Shown: in pieces, positions 36,096-45,758 of the stretch
Numbering within the stretch: position 1 is the stretch's first letter
Layout: each line of letters begins with the position of its first letter
Source: CAYSQW01 sp964433135
Lineage (GTDB): Bacteria; Acidobacteriota; Aminicenantia; Aminicenantales; Aminicenantaceae
NCBI GenBank assembly: GCA_964433135.1
Contig: CAYSQW010000020.1
Span: 1-49,700, forward strand
Direction of reading: 5' to 3'
Length of the DNA stretch: 49,700 nt
Translations under genes and position numbers: made by a program
The notes under the pieces: model-generated
The model's input: only the letters and a program-made list of their open reading frames with translations
The model's database searches: none
Told to the model about the DNA's origin: nothing

Positions 36096-36668
36096 ATGAA
36101 AGAAGATACCGTCATTCTCGGTTCCGCATCGGAACGCCGCAGATCCATACTCGAAGGCCTTGGCATCCGCTTCAATGTGGTTATTCCCGGGGTCGATGAA
36201 ATATTCGATCCCACCGATCCCCGACGGACGGCGTCTGAAAATGCACTGCGAAAGAACCGCTGGTGTCGGCCAAAACACCCCAACGCATTCATCATAACCG
36301 CAGATACGGTTATTGATTTTCAGGGCCGCTGCATGACCAAGCCCGCCACCCTGGAGGAAGCCGTCTCCATTTTTGAAATGTTCTCCGGGAAGGAACACAT
36401 TGTTTTGACCGCCGTGACGCTTTCCTTGCCGACGGCGCCGCTTGAAACACATGTGGAAAAATCCTCGGTACGGTTCAAGAAACTCAGCTTGCCGCAAATT
36501 CATGAATATTTTAAAAAAGTCACCCCCCTGGATAAGGCGGGAGCGTATGATATCAATCAAGAAAGGGAGCTCATCATCGCGGAATACACGGGCTCATTCA
36601 CGAACATCATGGGGCTCCCGGGAGAGGTTGTCGAAAAATGGCTGGTCCAACACGCACGGAAAAATTGA
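36096..36668 (+). CDS. maf: Maf-family nucleotide pyrophosphatase
   Basis: The 190-residue product starts VILGSASERRRSILEGLG with the S-x-R-R motif of Maf proteins, then ITADTVIDFQGR and KPATLEEAV. Maf removes pyrophosphate from non-canonical or excess nucleotides and has a role in division arrest in Bacillus. The ATG at 36096 is chosen because it opens the conserved domain; no strong ribosome site precedes it. Its 3' end overlaps the start of the dihydrouridine synthase gene by 31 bases, so they form an operon. Confidence 0.88.
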   Translation: MKEDTVILGSASERRRSILEGLGIRFNVVIPGVDEIFDPTDPRRTASENALRKNRWCRPKHPNAFIITADTVIDFQGRCMTKPATLEEAVSIFEMFSGKEHIVLTAVTLSLPTAPLETHVEKSSVRFKKLSLPQIHEYFKKVTPLDKAGAYDINQERELIIAEYTGSFTNIMGLPGEVVEKWLVQHARKN

Positions 36669-37678
36669 AAATCGGCCCTCTCCAGCTTGGAAGCCTGGAA
36701 ATAAATTTCCCGGTCGGTCTCGCACCCATGGCGGGCATTTCCAACTCCATATTTCGATCCATATGTAAAGATTTTCATTGCGGCTTTTCTTTTACCGAAA
36801 CCATAAACGCCGTGGAACCGACACAAGAATATTATCTGTCTCATGAGCGGCTGGTCGTTGAATATGAAGAGACTCCTCTGGGAGCCCAAATTTTCGGATC
36901 CATACCGGAAACGATGGCGGAATCAGCCCTGCAAATTGAAAAACTGGGCCGGTTCGACATGATCGATATCAACTGCGGGTGTCCCGCTCCAAAAATAGTC
37001 GCCAAGGGAGCCGGGGCCGCTCTCATGAACAGCCCCAAATTGATCGGAGAGATCGTGCGTGCGGTAAGCAGCGCCGTATCCGTCCCCGTAACCCTGAAAA
37101 CCCGGATCGGAGTTTCGCCCCGTAAAAACAATATTGTGGACATCGCACGCGCCGCTGAGGAGGGAGGCGCTTCCGCCATCACGATCCATTCGCGTTATGC
37201 GACGGATAAGCATGATGGACCGGCGGATTGGAAAACATTAAGAAGAATAAAATCCCTGATATCCATCCCCGTTATCGGCAACGGGGGCATCTCCGATGCA
37301 GAGGATGCCGTTGAAATGTTTAAAAAGACGGGGGTTGATGGAGTGATGATAGGAAGGGCGGCGGTCGGGAATCCCTGGATTTTTAAAAATATCCATTGTC
37401 TGATCAATGGGAATGAAATCGACCGGCACACTTCTCTGGATCGCTTGAAGGTTGTCATCAAACACCTGGAAGGATTGACCGAGCTGATGAAAAAGGAACG
37501 ACATTTCCCAGGAAAAGCCTTTATGCCGGAGCGCAAAGCCGCCCTGCATTTCAGAACCTTCCTGGTAAAATATTTAGACGGCTTCGATGGAAACTTGAGG
37601 TTAAGGAAGAAGCTCCCGACGATGGATTCGCCTCATGAAATCATCGAAGAACTAAAGAGCTTGATATCTACGAATTGA
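36638..37678 (+). CDS. dus: tRNA-dihydrouridine synthase
   Basis: The 346-residue protein has the Dus TIM-barrel landmarks: GLAPMAGISN (start of the barrel), DINCGCPAPKIVAKGAGAALM with the catalytic Cys region, TLKTRIGV, TIHSRYA and VIGNGGI. It reduces uridine to dihydrouridine in tRNA with FMN and NADPH. The start overlaps the end of maf by 31 bases. Which Dus class it belongs to is not certain; the layout is DusB-like. Confidence 0.88.
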   Translation: MAGPTRTEKLKIGPLQLGSLEINFPVGLAPMAGISNSIFRSICKDFHCGFSFTETINAVEPTQEYYLSHERLVVEYEETPLGAQIFGSIPETMAESALQIEKLGRFDMIDINCGCPAPKIVAKGAGAALMNSPKLIGEIVRAVSSAVSVPVTLKTRIGVSPRKNNIVDIARAAEEGGASAITIHSRYATDKHDGPADWKTLRRIKSLISIPVIGNGGISDAEDAVEMFKKTGVDGVMIGRAAVGNPWIFKNIHCLINGNEIDRHTSLDRLKVVIKHLEGLTELMKKERHFPGKAFMPERKAALHFRTFLVKYLDGFDGNLRLRKKLPTMDSPHEIIEELKSLISTN

Positions 37679-37798
37679 ATCCCTCATTCACATTTGCATC
37701 CCATCCGCGCGGTTTCCGCGTATCGGATGATGATGGAATCGAGAAAGGGGGTTAAGTCAAACTCGATCCACGGCTTGACGGCAAAAAGGCTGAAAACT

Positions 37799-37957
37799 TT
37801 ATTTCTTTCCCGATTTCCCCCGGGAAGGGGTGATCAGTTTCACCTTGGATTTTGTTTTTTTACTTTTTTTGGAGGGAGTTTTTTTCTTTTGATCTTTGTT
37901 CTTTTTGGATTCGTCTTCTTCCCAAAACGTCTCTTTTTTTCCTTTTTTTTGCGGCAT
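37799..37957 (-). CDS. Very small lysine-rich protein 1 (52 aa)
   Basis: An ATG at 37957 opens 52 codons to a TAA (37799-37801). The product begins MPQKKGKKETFWEEDESKKN and is about 38 percent Lys (20 of 52), with short acidic and Thr/Ser/Pro parts, ending SRGKSGKK. GGGGGA lies nine bases ahead of the ATG. The frame uses K codons in runs separated by other residues rather than one homopolymer. The region is AT-rich and otherwise empty. Such microproteins may bind RNA, DNA or the ribosome; none is proven. A second Lys-rich ORF follows upstream on the same strand. Confidence 0.55.
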   Translation of the reverse strand: MPQKKGKKETFWEEDESKKNKDQKKKTPSKKSKKTKSKVKLITPSRGKSGKK

Positions 37958-38031
37958 GCCCTTTATTCCCCCTTTTTTATTTTGAACAGGCTAAACCTTC
38001 CCCATGGGGAGATTGAAAGCGCGGCGAATAA

Positions 38032-38142
38032 TTATCCGTTCAATGCTTGAGATTTTTCCTTCTTCGCTTTCCGCTTCTCTTTCAAGGTTTTTTTCGGCTT
38101 TTTCTTATCCTGGATTTTTTTCTTGTCTTTGCCCTTTGCCAT
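38032..38142 (-). CDS. Very small lysine-rich protein 2 (36 aa)
   Basis: An ATG at 38142 opens 36 codons to a TAA (38032-38034). The product begins MAKGKDKKKIQDKKK and is about 44 percent Lys (16 of 36), ending KSQALNG. GAGGAGAGG lies nine bases ahead of the start, which is a good ribosome site. It lies 74 bases before the second lysine-rich gene (37799-37957) in the same direction, so they may be one transcript. A TATAAT (38220-38225) lies about 80 bases upstream, though no good -35 box is seen. Its layout recalls small basic proteins of the bTHX type but is not a match. Confidence 0.55.
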   Translation of the reverse strand: MAKGKDKKKIQDKKKPKKTLKEKRKAKKEKSQALNG

Positions 38143-38562
38143 ATGACTGTTCCTCTCCTCGCTGGATATCTCTCCCTTTTCCGGTACTACATCATGCTCC
38201 CCCCGGACAAGAGACGCTCATTATAAAACATCTCTCTATCCATACCCATGATAATGCAGTCGGGCCGGGATGAGAAGCGGGAAATTAATAAATTATGAAA
38301 ATATGCTTTTCGCACGATCCCGTCAATCGGTGCTTTTTCAGCCGAGCCCCCTCCCCTTTTATCCGGCCTCACAGCTGAAAAAATCATCATATCCCTCAAG
38401 AAAGCATCGAAATGACTCCATTATTGCGGGAAACCGGACCATTCTTTTTTCTTGATGTTCCCTGAAATATTCATGAACCTCTATTGAAATTTGAATAAGA
38501 GGCATTTAAAATCACATCTCATGGTAAATGGATTTTCCCACAAAGCAATCATGGAGCCAAAT
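38143..38562. other. Intergenic region between the lysine-rich genes and the lipoprotein gene
   Basis: This 420-base stretch holds the leader and possible -10 (38220-38225) of the lysine-rich genes and the upstream part of the plus-strand lipoprotein gene. I see no RNA gene, repeat or further ORF I can support. Confidence 0.4.
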
Positions 38563-39150
38563 GTGAAGAAATTATTTTTACTCATGGTCATCGGACTGTT
38601 TTTTTTGGGGAGTTGCGTCAAGACGCCGAGAGATCCGGAAGACGAATGGGACGACGCCATTTTCGACAATTCTTTTGTCGGCACTTTAACCATAACCTAT
38701 TCTTGTGAGATGCCTCAATTCTCAAGCACGACGATCTGCGGGATCGAAATGGATCGCTTCGGGACGATAACCTGCAGTGAAAGGGGCACTCTCGAGTATG
38801 CCGGCGAAAGCATCGCCCAAGGCCATCAATCCAAGATCAGGCGCGAGGGAGTGGTGCTTTTCTATCCGGACGGGTCCTGCGAATGCGGTGACTATGACGG
38901 CGAGAACGAAGACTGCACGCTCACGATCTACGAAGGCGCCACGGGCCTGGAGGACATGAAATACTGGGTGTGGAACGACAGTGAGAAGAAATGGGAACTC
39001 AAAGTCGATGAGAAGAACATCCCGGTGGCATGGAATCGCGGCTTTGGATTTTCCTACAACAAAGCGAGCACGACCAATCACAGGATCGAATTCGTCGAAG
39101 GCACGGGGAAATTCGTTTACGTTCTTGCGCTGACGCCGCATCTCGATTAG
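38563..39150 (+). CDS. Probable lipoprotein of unknown function
   Basis: A GTG at 38563 has GGAG six bases ahead and opens a leader MKKLFLLMVIGLFFLGSC with a lipobox Cys, so this start is preferred over an ATG 12 bases before it. The 195-residue product is acidic near the N-terminus (DPEDEWDD) and has six or more Cys, with a cluster SCECGDYDGENEDC that could form disulfides or bind calcium. I recognise no family. The region after it (39151-39379) has no gene. Confidence 0.6.
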   Translation: MKKLFLLMVIGLFFLGSCVKTPRDPEDEWDDAIFDNSFVGTLTITYSCEMPQFSSTTICGIEMDRFGTITCSERGTLEYAGESIAQGHQSKIRREGVVLFYPDGSCECGDYDGENEDCTLTIYEGATGLEDMKYWVWNDSEKKWELKVDEKNIPVAWNRGFGFSYNKASTTNHRIEFVEGTGKFVYVLALTPHLD

Positions 39151-39379
39151 CCGCTAAACAATCCGATGAACGCGTTACGTGTTTCAAGGGATCATCATAC
39201 GCTGTGCTTCAGGTACCCGACCGTGATGGGATGTTGAGAACCGTTGTTTCTCCTTGTTTAACAGTAACCATCCCGACACGCATCATTTTTGCTAATCTTG
39301 TAAACGGACCCGATCCCAAAAGCGGAATGGCTGCCCAATGATATGACTTCTTTGATCCGAAGCGACGGAGCAGGATCTC

Positions 39380-40129
39380 TCACCGGATAAGCCGTCGTTT
39401 CAAGAAAGCAACCGTCCTCCCGAAGGAATCGGCCGCCGCTTCTTCCGAGTACGTGGGGCCGTCCGGCATATTGAAGGCATGGCGGGCGCCGGGATAGATA
39501 TGCCACTCCACTTCCCCTCCGTGAGCAAGGACCGCTTCCCGCAGTCTGACGGCAAATCTCATGGGTACGATCCTGTCCGCTTCACCATGGAGGATGAGAA
39601 GCGGCGGAAAATCCCGCGCTTCCACTTCGAGAGAATCCGAGCCGCCGCCCCCCCCGCCGAAAAAATCGACAACGGCTCCCACATCAGGCAGTGATGCGGC
39701 CGTGGAAACCGCCAAAAAAGCTCCTCGCGAGAAGCCGACCAGTCCGATGTCGTTCTTCGAGACCTCGGGAAGCGAGGACAAATAAGAAACAGCAGCGCAC
39801 ACGGCGGCCTGCCAGCGCGGCCATTTTTCGAGTTTCTCTTCAGATCCGATCGCTGCGGAGCCGGTTGCGGCATAATAATCCAGCGCCAGAGCAACAAAAC
39901 CACAAGCGGCCAGGGCTTCTGCATACTCTGCATACATCGAATTCCATCCGGCCGCTCCGTGAAGCAGGATCACTCCCGGATACTGCCCCGGGGAACTCGG
40001 TATCTCGAGAACCCCCCAAACCACGGGTGTTTGTTCCGGGTTAGATAATCTTCCGACGACCTGGGCATCCGCCGCTGACAAGAAGGTTAAAAGAAAAATG
40101 ATTGAAATAACGGGTATCCCAGTTCTCAT
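39380..40129 (-). CDS. Secreted dienelactone hydrolase-family alpha/beta hydrolase
   Basis: The 249-residue protein has a signal peptide ending near AADAQ. The fold is alpha/beta-hydrolase: VILLHGAAGW, then the nucleophile elbow GFSRG (Ser in place of the Cys of classical dienelactone hydrolase), HGEADRIV (Asp) and GARHAFN (His). The triad is complete. It may act as an esterase or peptide/acyl hydrolase. It is divergent from the SSS symporter gene, with 128 bases between. Confidence 0.8.
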   Translation of the reverse strand: MRTGIPVISIIFLLTFLSAADAQVVGRLSNPEQTPVVWGVLEIPSSPGQYPGVILLHGAAGWNSMYAEYAEALAACGFVALALDYYAATGSAAIGSEEKLEKWPRWQAAVCAAVSYLSSLPEVSKNDIGLVGFSRGAFLAVSTAASLPDVGAVVDFFGGGGGGSDSLEVEARDFPPLLILHGEADRIVPMRFAVRLREAVLAHGGEVEWHIYPGARHAFNMPDGPTYSEEAAADSFGRTVAFLKRRLIR

Positions 40130-40257
40130 TCCTTTTATTATAAAGAATTACACGTCGAGATAACAGCTCCACGGCCCGGCTTGAACTTTTTCGGATTTTC
40201 GATACAATCATGAGGAGAAACATACGCCCGGCGCTGTTTTTTCCGGAGGGGATATTC

Positions 40258-41835
40258 ATGACGACATGGGATTGGCTGGTGGTTTCGATCTATTCCCTTT
40301 TCATGATATTTCTGGGCTGGCGGCTGGGACGGACGCAGAAATCCGTCGACGATTACTATCTGGGAGGGCGCCGGATCCCCTGGCTGCCGATAGGATTTTC
40401 CACCATGGCAACCCAACTCGGCGCCATCTCCTTCATCTCGGCCCCGGCGTTCGTGGCCCTGCGCCCTCAGGGAGGGATGATCTGGCTGGGATACGAGCTG
40501 GCACTGCCGATCGCCATGGTGGTGCTGATGGCTTTCTTTTTTCCATTGTATCACGCCCGCCGCATCATCAGCGTATACGCCTTTCTCGAAGAGCGCTTCG
40601 ACGTATCCACACGGATCGCCATCAGCTTCATCTTTCAGGTCAGCCGTGGTCTAGCGACCGGAGTCGCGGTTTACGCCGCCGCTCTGGTTCTGGCGGTGAC
40701 GCTCGGGATCCCCTTGACGCTGACGATCCTGCTCATCGGAGCGGTTGCTGTCGCCTATGAACTGATGGGAGGCATCCGCGTCGACATCATCTCCGATACC
40801 ATCCAGATGGTGATCATTCTGCTGGGGATCGTAGTCACCGGAATCGTGGGACTGCGTTTGATCGGGGGCTGGGGAAGTCTGGCCGCGGACTTGGATCCCG
40901 CCCGCCTGACCGCCATCGATTTCGCCGGGCACGGATGGGGAGACGGCCGCGATTTCGGCTTCTGGCCGCTTTTTCTGGGTGGATTTTTTCTCTACGCTTC
41001 CTACTACGGCTGCGATCAGAGCCAAGTCCAGCGTGAGCTTTCGGCCCACAGCCTCAAGGAGTGCCGATACAGCCTGCTGTTCAACGGATTCCTGCGTTTT
41101 CCGGTGGTGCTGGCCACCTGTACGGTCGGGCTTATCCTGGGCGCTTTCGTGCAGCGGAATCCCGCTTTCCTCGCCCGGCTCCCATCCGGTGGCTACGACT
41201 ATCTGCTGCCTACTTTCATCCTCGAACACATTCCTCCCGGACTCGTGGGATTGATCTTTATCGCCATCATCGCGGCCGCCATGTCTTCGCTGGATTCTTC
41301 CATCAATTCTTTAAGCGCCGCAACCCTGGAAGATATCGCCAAGCGCCTCCGCTCCCGGCCGCTCGATCCAAGCCGGGAGCTACGGCTTTCCAAACTGCTG
41401 ACCTTTGGATGGGGCGTTTTTTGTGTGGGCTTCGCCTTTTTCGTGGGCGATATCTCCCCCACCGTGATCGAATCCATCAACAAAATCGGTTCCGCTTTTT
41501 ACGGCCCGGTGTTCGCGGTTTTTTTCGCCGCCGTGTTCCTGCGGAAAGCGAAGCCTATCGCCGTTCTCATCGGCCTCGGGATCAGCGTCGGGACCAATCT
41601 CTTTCTCTGGCTGTTCGTTCCCTCCGTCTCCTGGCTGTGGTGGAATGCCGTTGGTTTCGGGCTGGCGGTATTCGTCATTGCGGCGGGAAGCCGTTTCCTG
41701 CAGCCGGGTTTTCCCGACTCTCCGCTTCCAATCCAGATCCCCTCCAGCCCGGGTTGGAAGATTATATACGCCCTGTTGGTTTTCTACGCATTAGGTTTGA
41801 TCGTCTTTCTGGTCCTATTCCCCAAGCTCTTTTAA
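40258..41835 (+). CDS. SSS-family sodium:solute symporter
   Basis: The ATG at 40258 has GGAGGGG at the right distance and gives 525 residues with about 13 membrane segments. The opening DWLVVSIYSLFMIFLGWRLG, the DDYYLGGRR loop and the AAAMSSLDSSINSL stretch are typical of SSS (SGLT-type) carriers. These move sugars, amino acids, nucleosides or other solutes with Na+. The substrate is not clear. The upstream 128 bases hold no obvious operator. The downstream region (41836-42050) has no gene. Confidence 0.88.
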   Translation: MTTWDWLVVSIYSLFMIFLGWRLGRTQKSVDDYYLGGRRIPWLPIGFSTMATQLGAISFISAPAFVALRPQGGMIWLGYELALPIAMVVLMAFFFPLYHARRIISVYAFLEERFDVSTRIAISFIFQVSRGLATGVAVYAAALVLAVTLGIPLTLTILLIGAVAVAYELMGGIRVDIISDTIQMVIILLGIVVTGIVGLRLIGGWGSLAADLDPARLTAIDFAGHGWGDGRDFGFWPLFLGGFFLYASYYGCDQSQVQRELSAHSLKECRYSLLFNGFLRFPVVLATCTVGLILGAFVQRNPAFLARLPSGGYDYLLPTFILEHIPPGLVGLIFIAIIAAAMSSLDSSINSLSAATLEDIAKRLRSRPLDPSRELRLSKLLTFGWGVFCVGFAFFVGDISPTVIESINKIGSAFYGPVFAVFFAAVFLRKAKPIAVLIGLGISVGTNLFLWLFVPSVSWLWWNAVGFGLAVFVIAAGSRFLQPGFPDSPLPIQIPSSPGWKIIYALLVFYALGLIVFLVLFPKLF

Positions 41836-42050
41836 TATTTACCCAAGATCAGCAGATGATATTTTTCCTTAGATTCCGCTTAGAACCCTAAGTACTCCGA
41901 TTGCTTCATATGAGGAAATTGGTTAACATCATGAGTCCACATCGTCATTTCCACTTCCTTCCGGGTGATATAACGGTTAAAATATCGGACCGGAGACATT
42001 AGTATAAGCATGGAGTCCTAGGAACTCGGCGATATGAAGGAAAAACCCGC

Positions 42051-43334
42051 ATGAAAAGAAATGCCATTGTTTACATCTTGTTATTTTTTATTTGCCTCGG
42101 CATGAGCCGGGGCGCGGATTCACCGGAACGCAAATATAAATTCAGCGTCTCCGAGCGCTTCCGATTCGTCAGCTGGGACAATGCCGTCAATCTTGACGAC
42201 GCCAAAACGGATGCCTTCGCCTTCACCCGCCACCGCACCCATCTCACGTTCCAATGGCTGCCGGCGGCGGGTTTGGAATTAAACGCCAAGCTGACCAATG
42301 AATTCCGCAACTACATGGCGCCCAAAGATAGAGATTTCGAGATCCATGAACTCTTTGTCGACAACCTGTATTTCAAATGGGCCGACCTCGGCCGGATCCC
42401 GCTGACCCTGACCCTGGGAAGACAGAACATCATGTTGGGAGAGGGTTTCGTCGTCATGGACGGCCATGCTCTGGACGGGTCTCGATCCATCTATTTCAAT
42501 GCGGCGAGAGCCGATTACAGCTTTAAAGGCGATTCCGTTCTGACCGCGTTCGTCAGCTACGTTCCGGATGTGGACAACATCCTTCCCGTTATCAATGATC
42601 AGGAACAAGCTCTGATCGAGCAGCCCGAGCGCGGCATGGGACTCTATTTCACCAAGAAGTTAAACAAGGCCAAGGCGGAAGCATACTTTCTCCGAAAAGA
42701 CACGGATTCCACGGAAGCACGCCCCATCGAATCCGGGATCAACACCTTCGGCGCCAGGATCACGGTCCCGCTCATGACGAACCTCTCCTTCTGCGGCGAA
42801 GGAGCGTTTCAATCGGGATCCTACGGTGATTTCGATCGCTCCGCTTTCGGTGGATACTTCCATTTGGATTATTCCTTCTCCGATTCCATACCGCTGGTCA
42901 AAACCCTGACCGTCGGCGGTATCGCTCTGAGCGGCGACGATCCGGAAACCGAACGCCATGAAGGCTGGGATCCTCTTTTCAGCCGCTGGCCCAAGTGGAG
43001 TGAATCCTATATTTACACCCTGATCCGTGAAAACGGAGTGGCCAATTGGAGCAACCTGAATTCCATTTACGGCGGATTGATCTTTCAGTTCTCCCCATAT
43101 ATCGACCTCAAGGTCACCCAGCATTTCCTGGGCGCCTTCCAGGAAGCGAACGAGGTTTTTCCCGGGGGAACGGGGAATTACCGGGGCAGCCTGCTTATCG
43201 GCCGGCTTAACGTCAAGATTGACAAACACCTCGGCGGCCATTTTGTGTGGGAACATTTCAATCCCGGAGATTATTACTTTTCCGGTTCCGACAGCTTCAA
43301 CTGGCTCCGCTTCGAATTGATGCTGAAATTCTAG
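42051..43334 (+). CDS. Alginate-export-like outer membrane beta-barrel protein
   Basis: The 427-residue protein has a signal peptide ending near SRGADS. The rest has repeated amphipathic strands with many aromatic and charged residues (YKFSVSERFRFVSW, LTLGRQNIMLGEG, GHFVWEHFNPGDYYF) and ends in Phe (LMLKF), as in outer membrane barrels. It is like the alginate_exp family. It confirms an outer membrane, so this is a Gram-negative cell. It may form a channel for sugars or peptides. AAGGAAAA lies before the ATG. Confidence 0.75.
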   Translation: MKRNAIVYILLFFICLGMSRGADSPERKYKFSVSERFRFVSWDNAVNLDDAKTDAFAFTRHRTHLTFQWLPAAGLELNAKLTNEFRNYMAPKDRDFEIHELFVDNLYFKWADLGRIPLTLTLGRQNIMLGEGFVVMDGHALDGSRSIYFNAARADYSFKGDSVLTAFVSYVPDVDNILPVINDQEQALIEQPERGMGLYFTKKLNKAKAEAYFLRKDTDSTEARPIESGINTFGARITVPLMTNLSFCGEGAFQSGSYGDFDRSAFGGYFHLDYSFSDSIPLVKTLTVGGIALSGDDPETERHEGWDPLFSRWPKWSESYIYTLIRENGVANWSNLNSIYGGLIFQFSPYIDLKVTQHFLGAFQEANEVFPGGTGNYRGSLLIGRLNVKIDKHLGGHFVWEHFNPGDYYFSGSDSFNWLRFELMLKF

Positions 43335-43400
43335 TCGCCGATCCGAGTATAAAAACAGTACGATCAGAATAGAGTGTCTCTGGTGAAACCCGGAGGCATT

Positions 43401-45758
43401 CTATTCATATTTCAGAGATTCAGCGGGATTGACATAAGCGGCTCGCAGGGCTTGAAAACCCACGGATAAAACAGCAACGGCCAAGGCAAGGATCAACGCC
43501 CCCAGGAATAACGGCCAGTTCAAGCCCGTGCGATAGGCATATCCGCGCAACCACTTCCCCATGACATAGTATGCCAGCGGCCAAGCCAAAAGATTGGCCG
43601 CAACCACCAATACCAGAAACTCCCGGCACAGCAGGAGCGTGACCTGAGAGATGGAAGCCCCGAGAACCTTTCGGATCCCGATTTCCCGGGTTCGCTGTTC
43701 GGCGGTAAAAGACGCCAGTCCGAACAATCCCAGACAGGCGATGAAAACGGCCAGGAAGGTGAATGTCCGCAGGATAGCGCCGATACGCTCTTCCGCCCGG
43801 TACATCCGGTCGAATTCTTCATCGATGAAATGAGATTCGAAAGGATAGGTAGGAATCACTCGCTTCCAGGTAGCTTCGATAAAGTCAAGGCCGGTTGAAA
43901 CCTTCCCGGGGCCCAAGCGGATCAGTGCAAAAACGACATTCTGCGGTCGGAGCCGAATCGCCAATGGCTCGATTTCCTGCCGCATGGAACCATAGTGAAA
44001 ATCCTTCATGACTCCGATGATATGGCCTTCGGTTCCCATGAAACTGAAGCGTTCACCAAGCGCCGTCGGCTTATCCATAAGCCGGGCCACGGCCTGATTG
44101 ACCAGAAAACCGCTGCTTTCATCGGTAGGATAGTCGTGGGAAAAGCCACGTCCTTCCACGATCTCTATGCCCAGCATGTCGCAGTAATCGTAATCGACAT
44201 AAGTCTGGCCTATCAATCGATTGAACTCCGGATCCTTGCCGTCCCAATCGGCTCCACTGGAATTGCTTCCGATATTAGACGGCAGGTAGTTGGCTCCCGT
44301 CACCCCTAAGATCCGACTGTCCTTAACCAACTCTTGCTTCAAAGCCGAATAGGAAGTTCGCATGTCGGCCCGAAGCGGGATGTATACCAGATGCTCCTTG
44401 TTCCATCCCAGGCTTTTGCTTTGCATATAATTCAACTGTTTATAGACGACCGTCGTTCCGATCATCAGGCTTACGGACAGCGAAAACTGCACCACCACCA
44501 GTATTTTTCGGAAACGGGCGCTCCCGGCACCGGATTTCAGACTGCCTTTTAATACCTTGACCGGTTGAAAAGAAGAGAGGAAGAGAGCCGGGTAACTTCC
44601 GGCGACCAGTCCGGTAAACAGCGTGATCCCTCCCAATCCCAGCAAAATCAGATCCAGACCGGCGACACGCCAGGAAAGTTCCTTGGCAGCCAGGCGGCTG
44701 AAGGCCGGCAGCACCAGAATAACCAACAGCACAGCCAAAATCAGCGCGGAGAAAGCATAAACCACTGATTCCCCGAAAAACTGCCGCACGAGATCGCCTT
44801 TTACAGCTCCCACCACCTTGCGCAGACCGACTTCTTTGGCCCGGCCGGCGGAACGGGCCGTGGTGAGATTCATGAAATTGATACAGGCGATCAGCAGGAC
44901 AAAAACAGCGATGATGGAAAAAATATAGATATAGCGGACAGCCCCGGGATCCTTTGCATAGCCCCAATAGGAATGGAGGTGGATGCGCGTATAGGGCATG
45001 AGTTCCAGATCGGTTCGACTCTCCGCCTCTTTCGTCCGGATAAATCCGAGGATCTTCTCATCCACCAGCTGCTTGGGGGTCCCGGGCTGCAGCTGAACGA
45101 TTGTCAAAATGGAATTGGCGAGGAAGCTGTCGCTTGTCCGGCCCTGCTTCTCCATGACGACATAGGGAATAAGGATATCGAACTGCAGGGTGGAGTTGTG
45201 GGGAACATCGCGAAGCACGCCGGTCACCGTGAATTGATGCTGATTATTTATGGAGAGAACTTTTCCCATGGCATCATCGGTCCCGAAATACTTTTCCGCC
45301 AGCTTTTCGGTGATCAGGAGGGAATGAGGAGAATCGAGAGCCGTATCCGGATCACCTTGGATCAGAGGAAAAGTAAACATCTGCAAAAAGGAAGGATCCA
45401 CCGCTCGGACATTGTTCTCAAAAAATGCTTGTTCCCCATACCGGAAGAGCTGACCACCGGCCCACACCACCCGGGTAGCCTCTGTAATCTCCGGAATTTC
45501 TTCCCGCAGAGCCGGAGCCAGAGGATATGGCGTCACCGTCACATGGAAATTTCTGCCGGAATAATGCTGGTTTTCTTCCACCCGATACAGATCTTCCGCA
45601 TGCTCATGAAAACGGTCATAGCTCAGCTCATCCAGGACCCAGATCGATATCAACAGGCAGCAGGCCATCCCGATTGCCAAGCCCGTAATATTAATCAGAG
45701 AATAGCCTTTATGCCTTAAGATGTTGCGCAGCGTGACTTTAATATAATTTCTGAACAC
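43401..45758 (-). CDS. Large MacB/FtsX-type ABC transporter permease
   Basis: The 785-residue protein starts at a GTG with GAGG ahead. The layout is MacB periplasmic core (residues about 20-240, beginning GYSLINITGLAIGMACCLL), an FtsX permease block, a second core and a second FtsX block (EQRTREIGIRKVLGAS is a strong FtsX signature). Such proteins act with an MJ0796-type ATPase to move lipoproteins, peptides or drugs. No ATPase gene is in the window. The 67 bases between its end and the porin gene have no clear terminator. Confidence 0.85.
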   Translation of the reverse strand: MFRNYIKVTLRNILRHKGYSLINITGLAIGMACCLLISIWVLDELSYDRFHEHAEDLYRVEENQHYSGRNFHVTVTPYPLAPALREEIPEITEATRVVWAGGQLFRYGEQAFFENNVRAVDPSFLQMFTFPLIQGDPDTALDSPHSLLITEKLAEKYFGTDDAMGKVLSINNQHQFTVTGVLRDVPHNSTLQFDILIPYVVMEKQGRTSDSFLANSILTIVQLQPGTPKQLVDEKILGFIRTKEAESRTDLELMPYTRIHLHSYWGYAKDPGAVRYIYIFSIIAVFVLLIACINFMNLTTARSAGRAKEVGLRKVVGAVKGDLVRQFFGESVVYAFSALILAVLLVILVLPAFSRLAAKELSWRVAGLDLILLGLGGITLFTGLVAGSYPALFLSSFQPVKVLKGSLKSGAGSARFRKILVVVQFSLSVSLMIGTTVVYKQLNYMQSKSLGWNKEHLVYIPLRADMRTSYSALKQELVKDSRILGVTGANYLPSNIGSNSSGADWDGKDPEFNRLIGQTYVDYDYCDMLGIEIVEGRGFSHDYPTDESSGFLVNQAVARLMDKPTALGERFSFMGTEGHIIGVMKDFHYGSMRQEIEPLAIRLRPQNVVFALIRLGPGKVSTGLDFIEATWKRVIPTYPFESHFIDEEFDRMYRAEERIGAILRTFTFLAVFIACLGLFGLASFTAEQRTREIGIRKVLGASISQVTLLLCREFLVLVVAANLLAWPLAYYVMGKWLRGYAYRTGLNWPLFLGALILALAVAVLSVGFQALRAAYVNPAESLKYE

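Noticed and set aside
37708..37720. CGCGG-TTT-CCGCG hairpin after the Dus gene
   Set aside because: It is only five base pairs with no T-tract, so it is too weak to call a terminator.
39228..39274. GGGATG/CATCCC inverted repeat with a smaller inner repeat
   Set aside because: The arms are short and the loop is long, so it does not reach a level I would report as an RNA gene.
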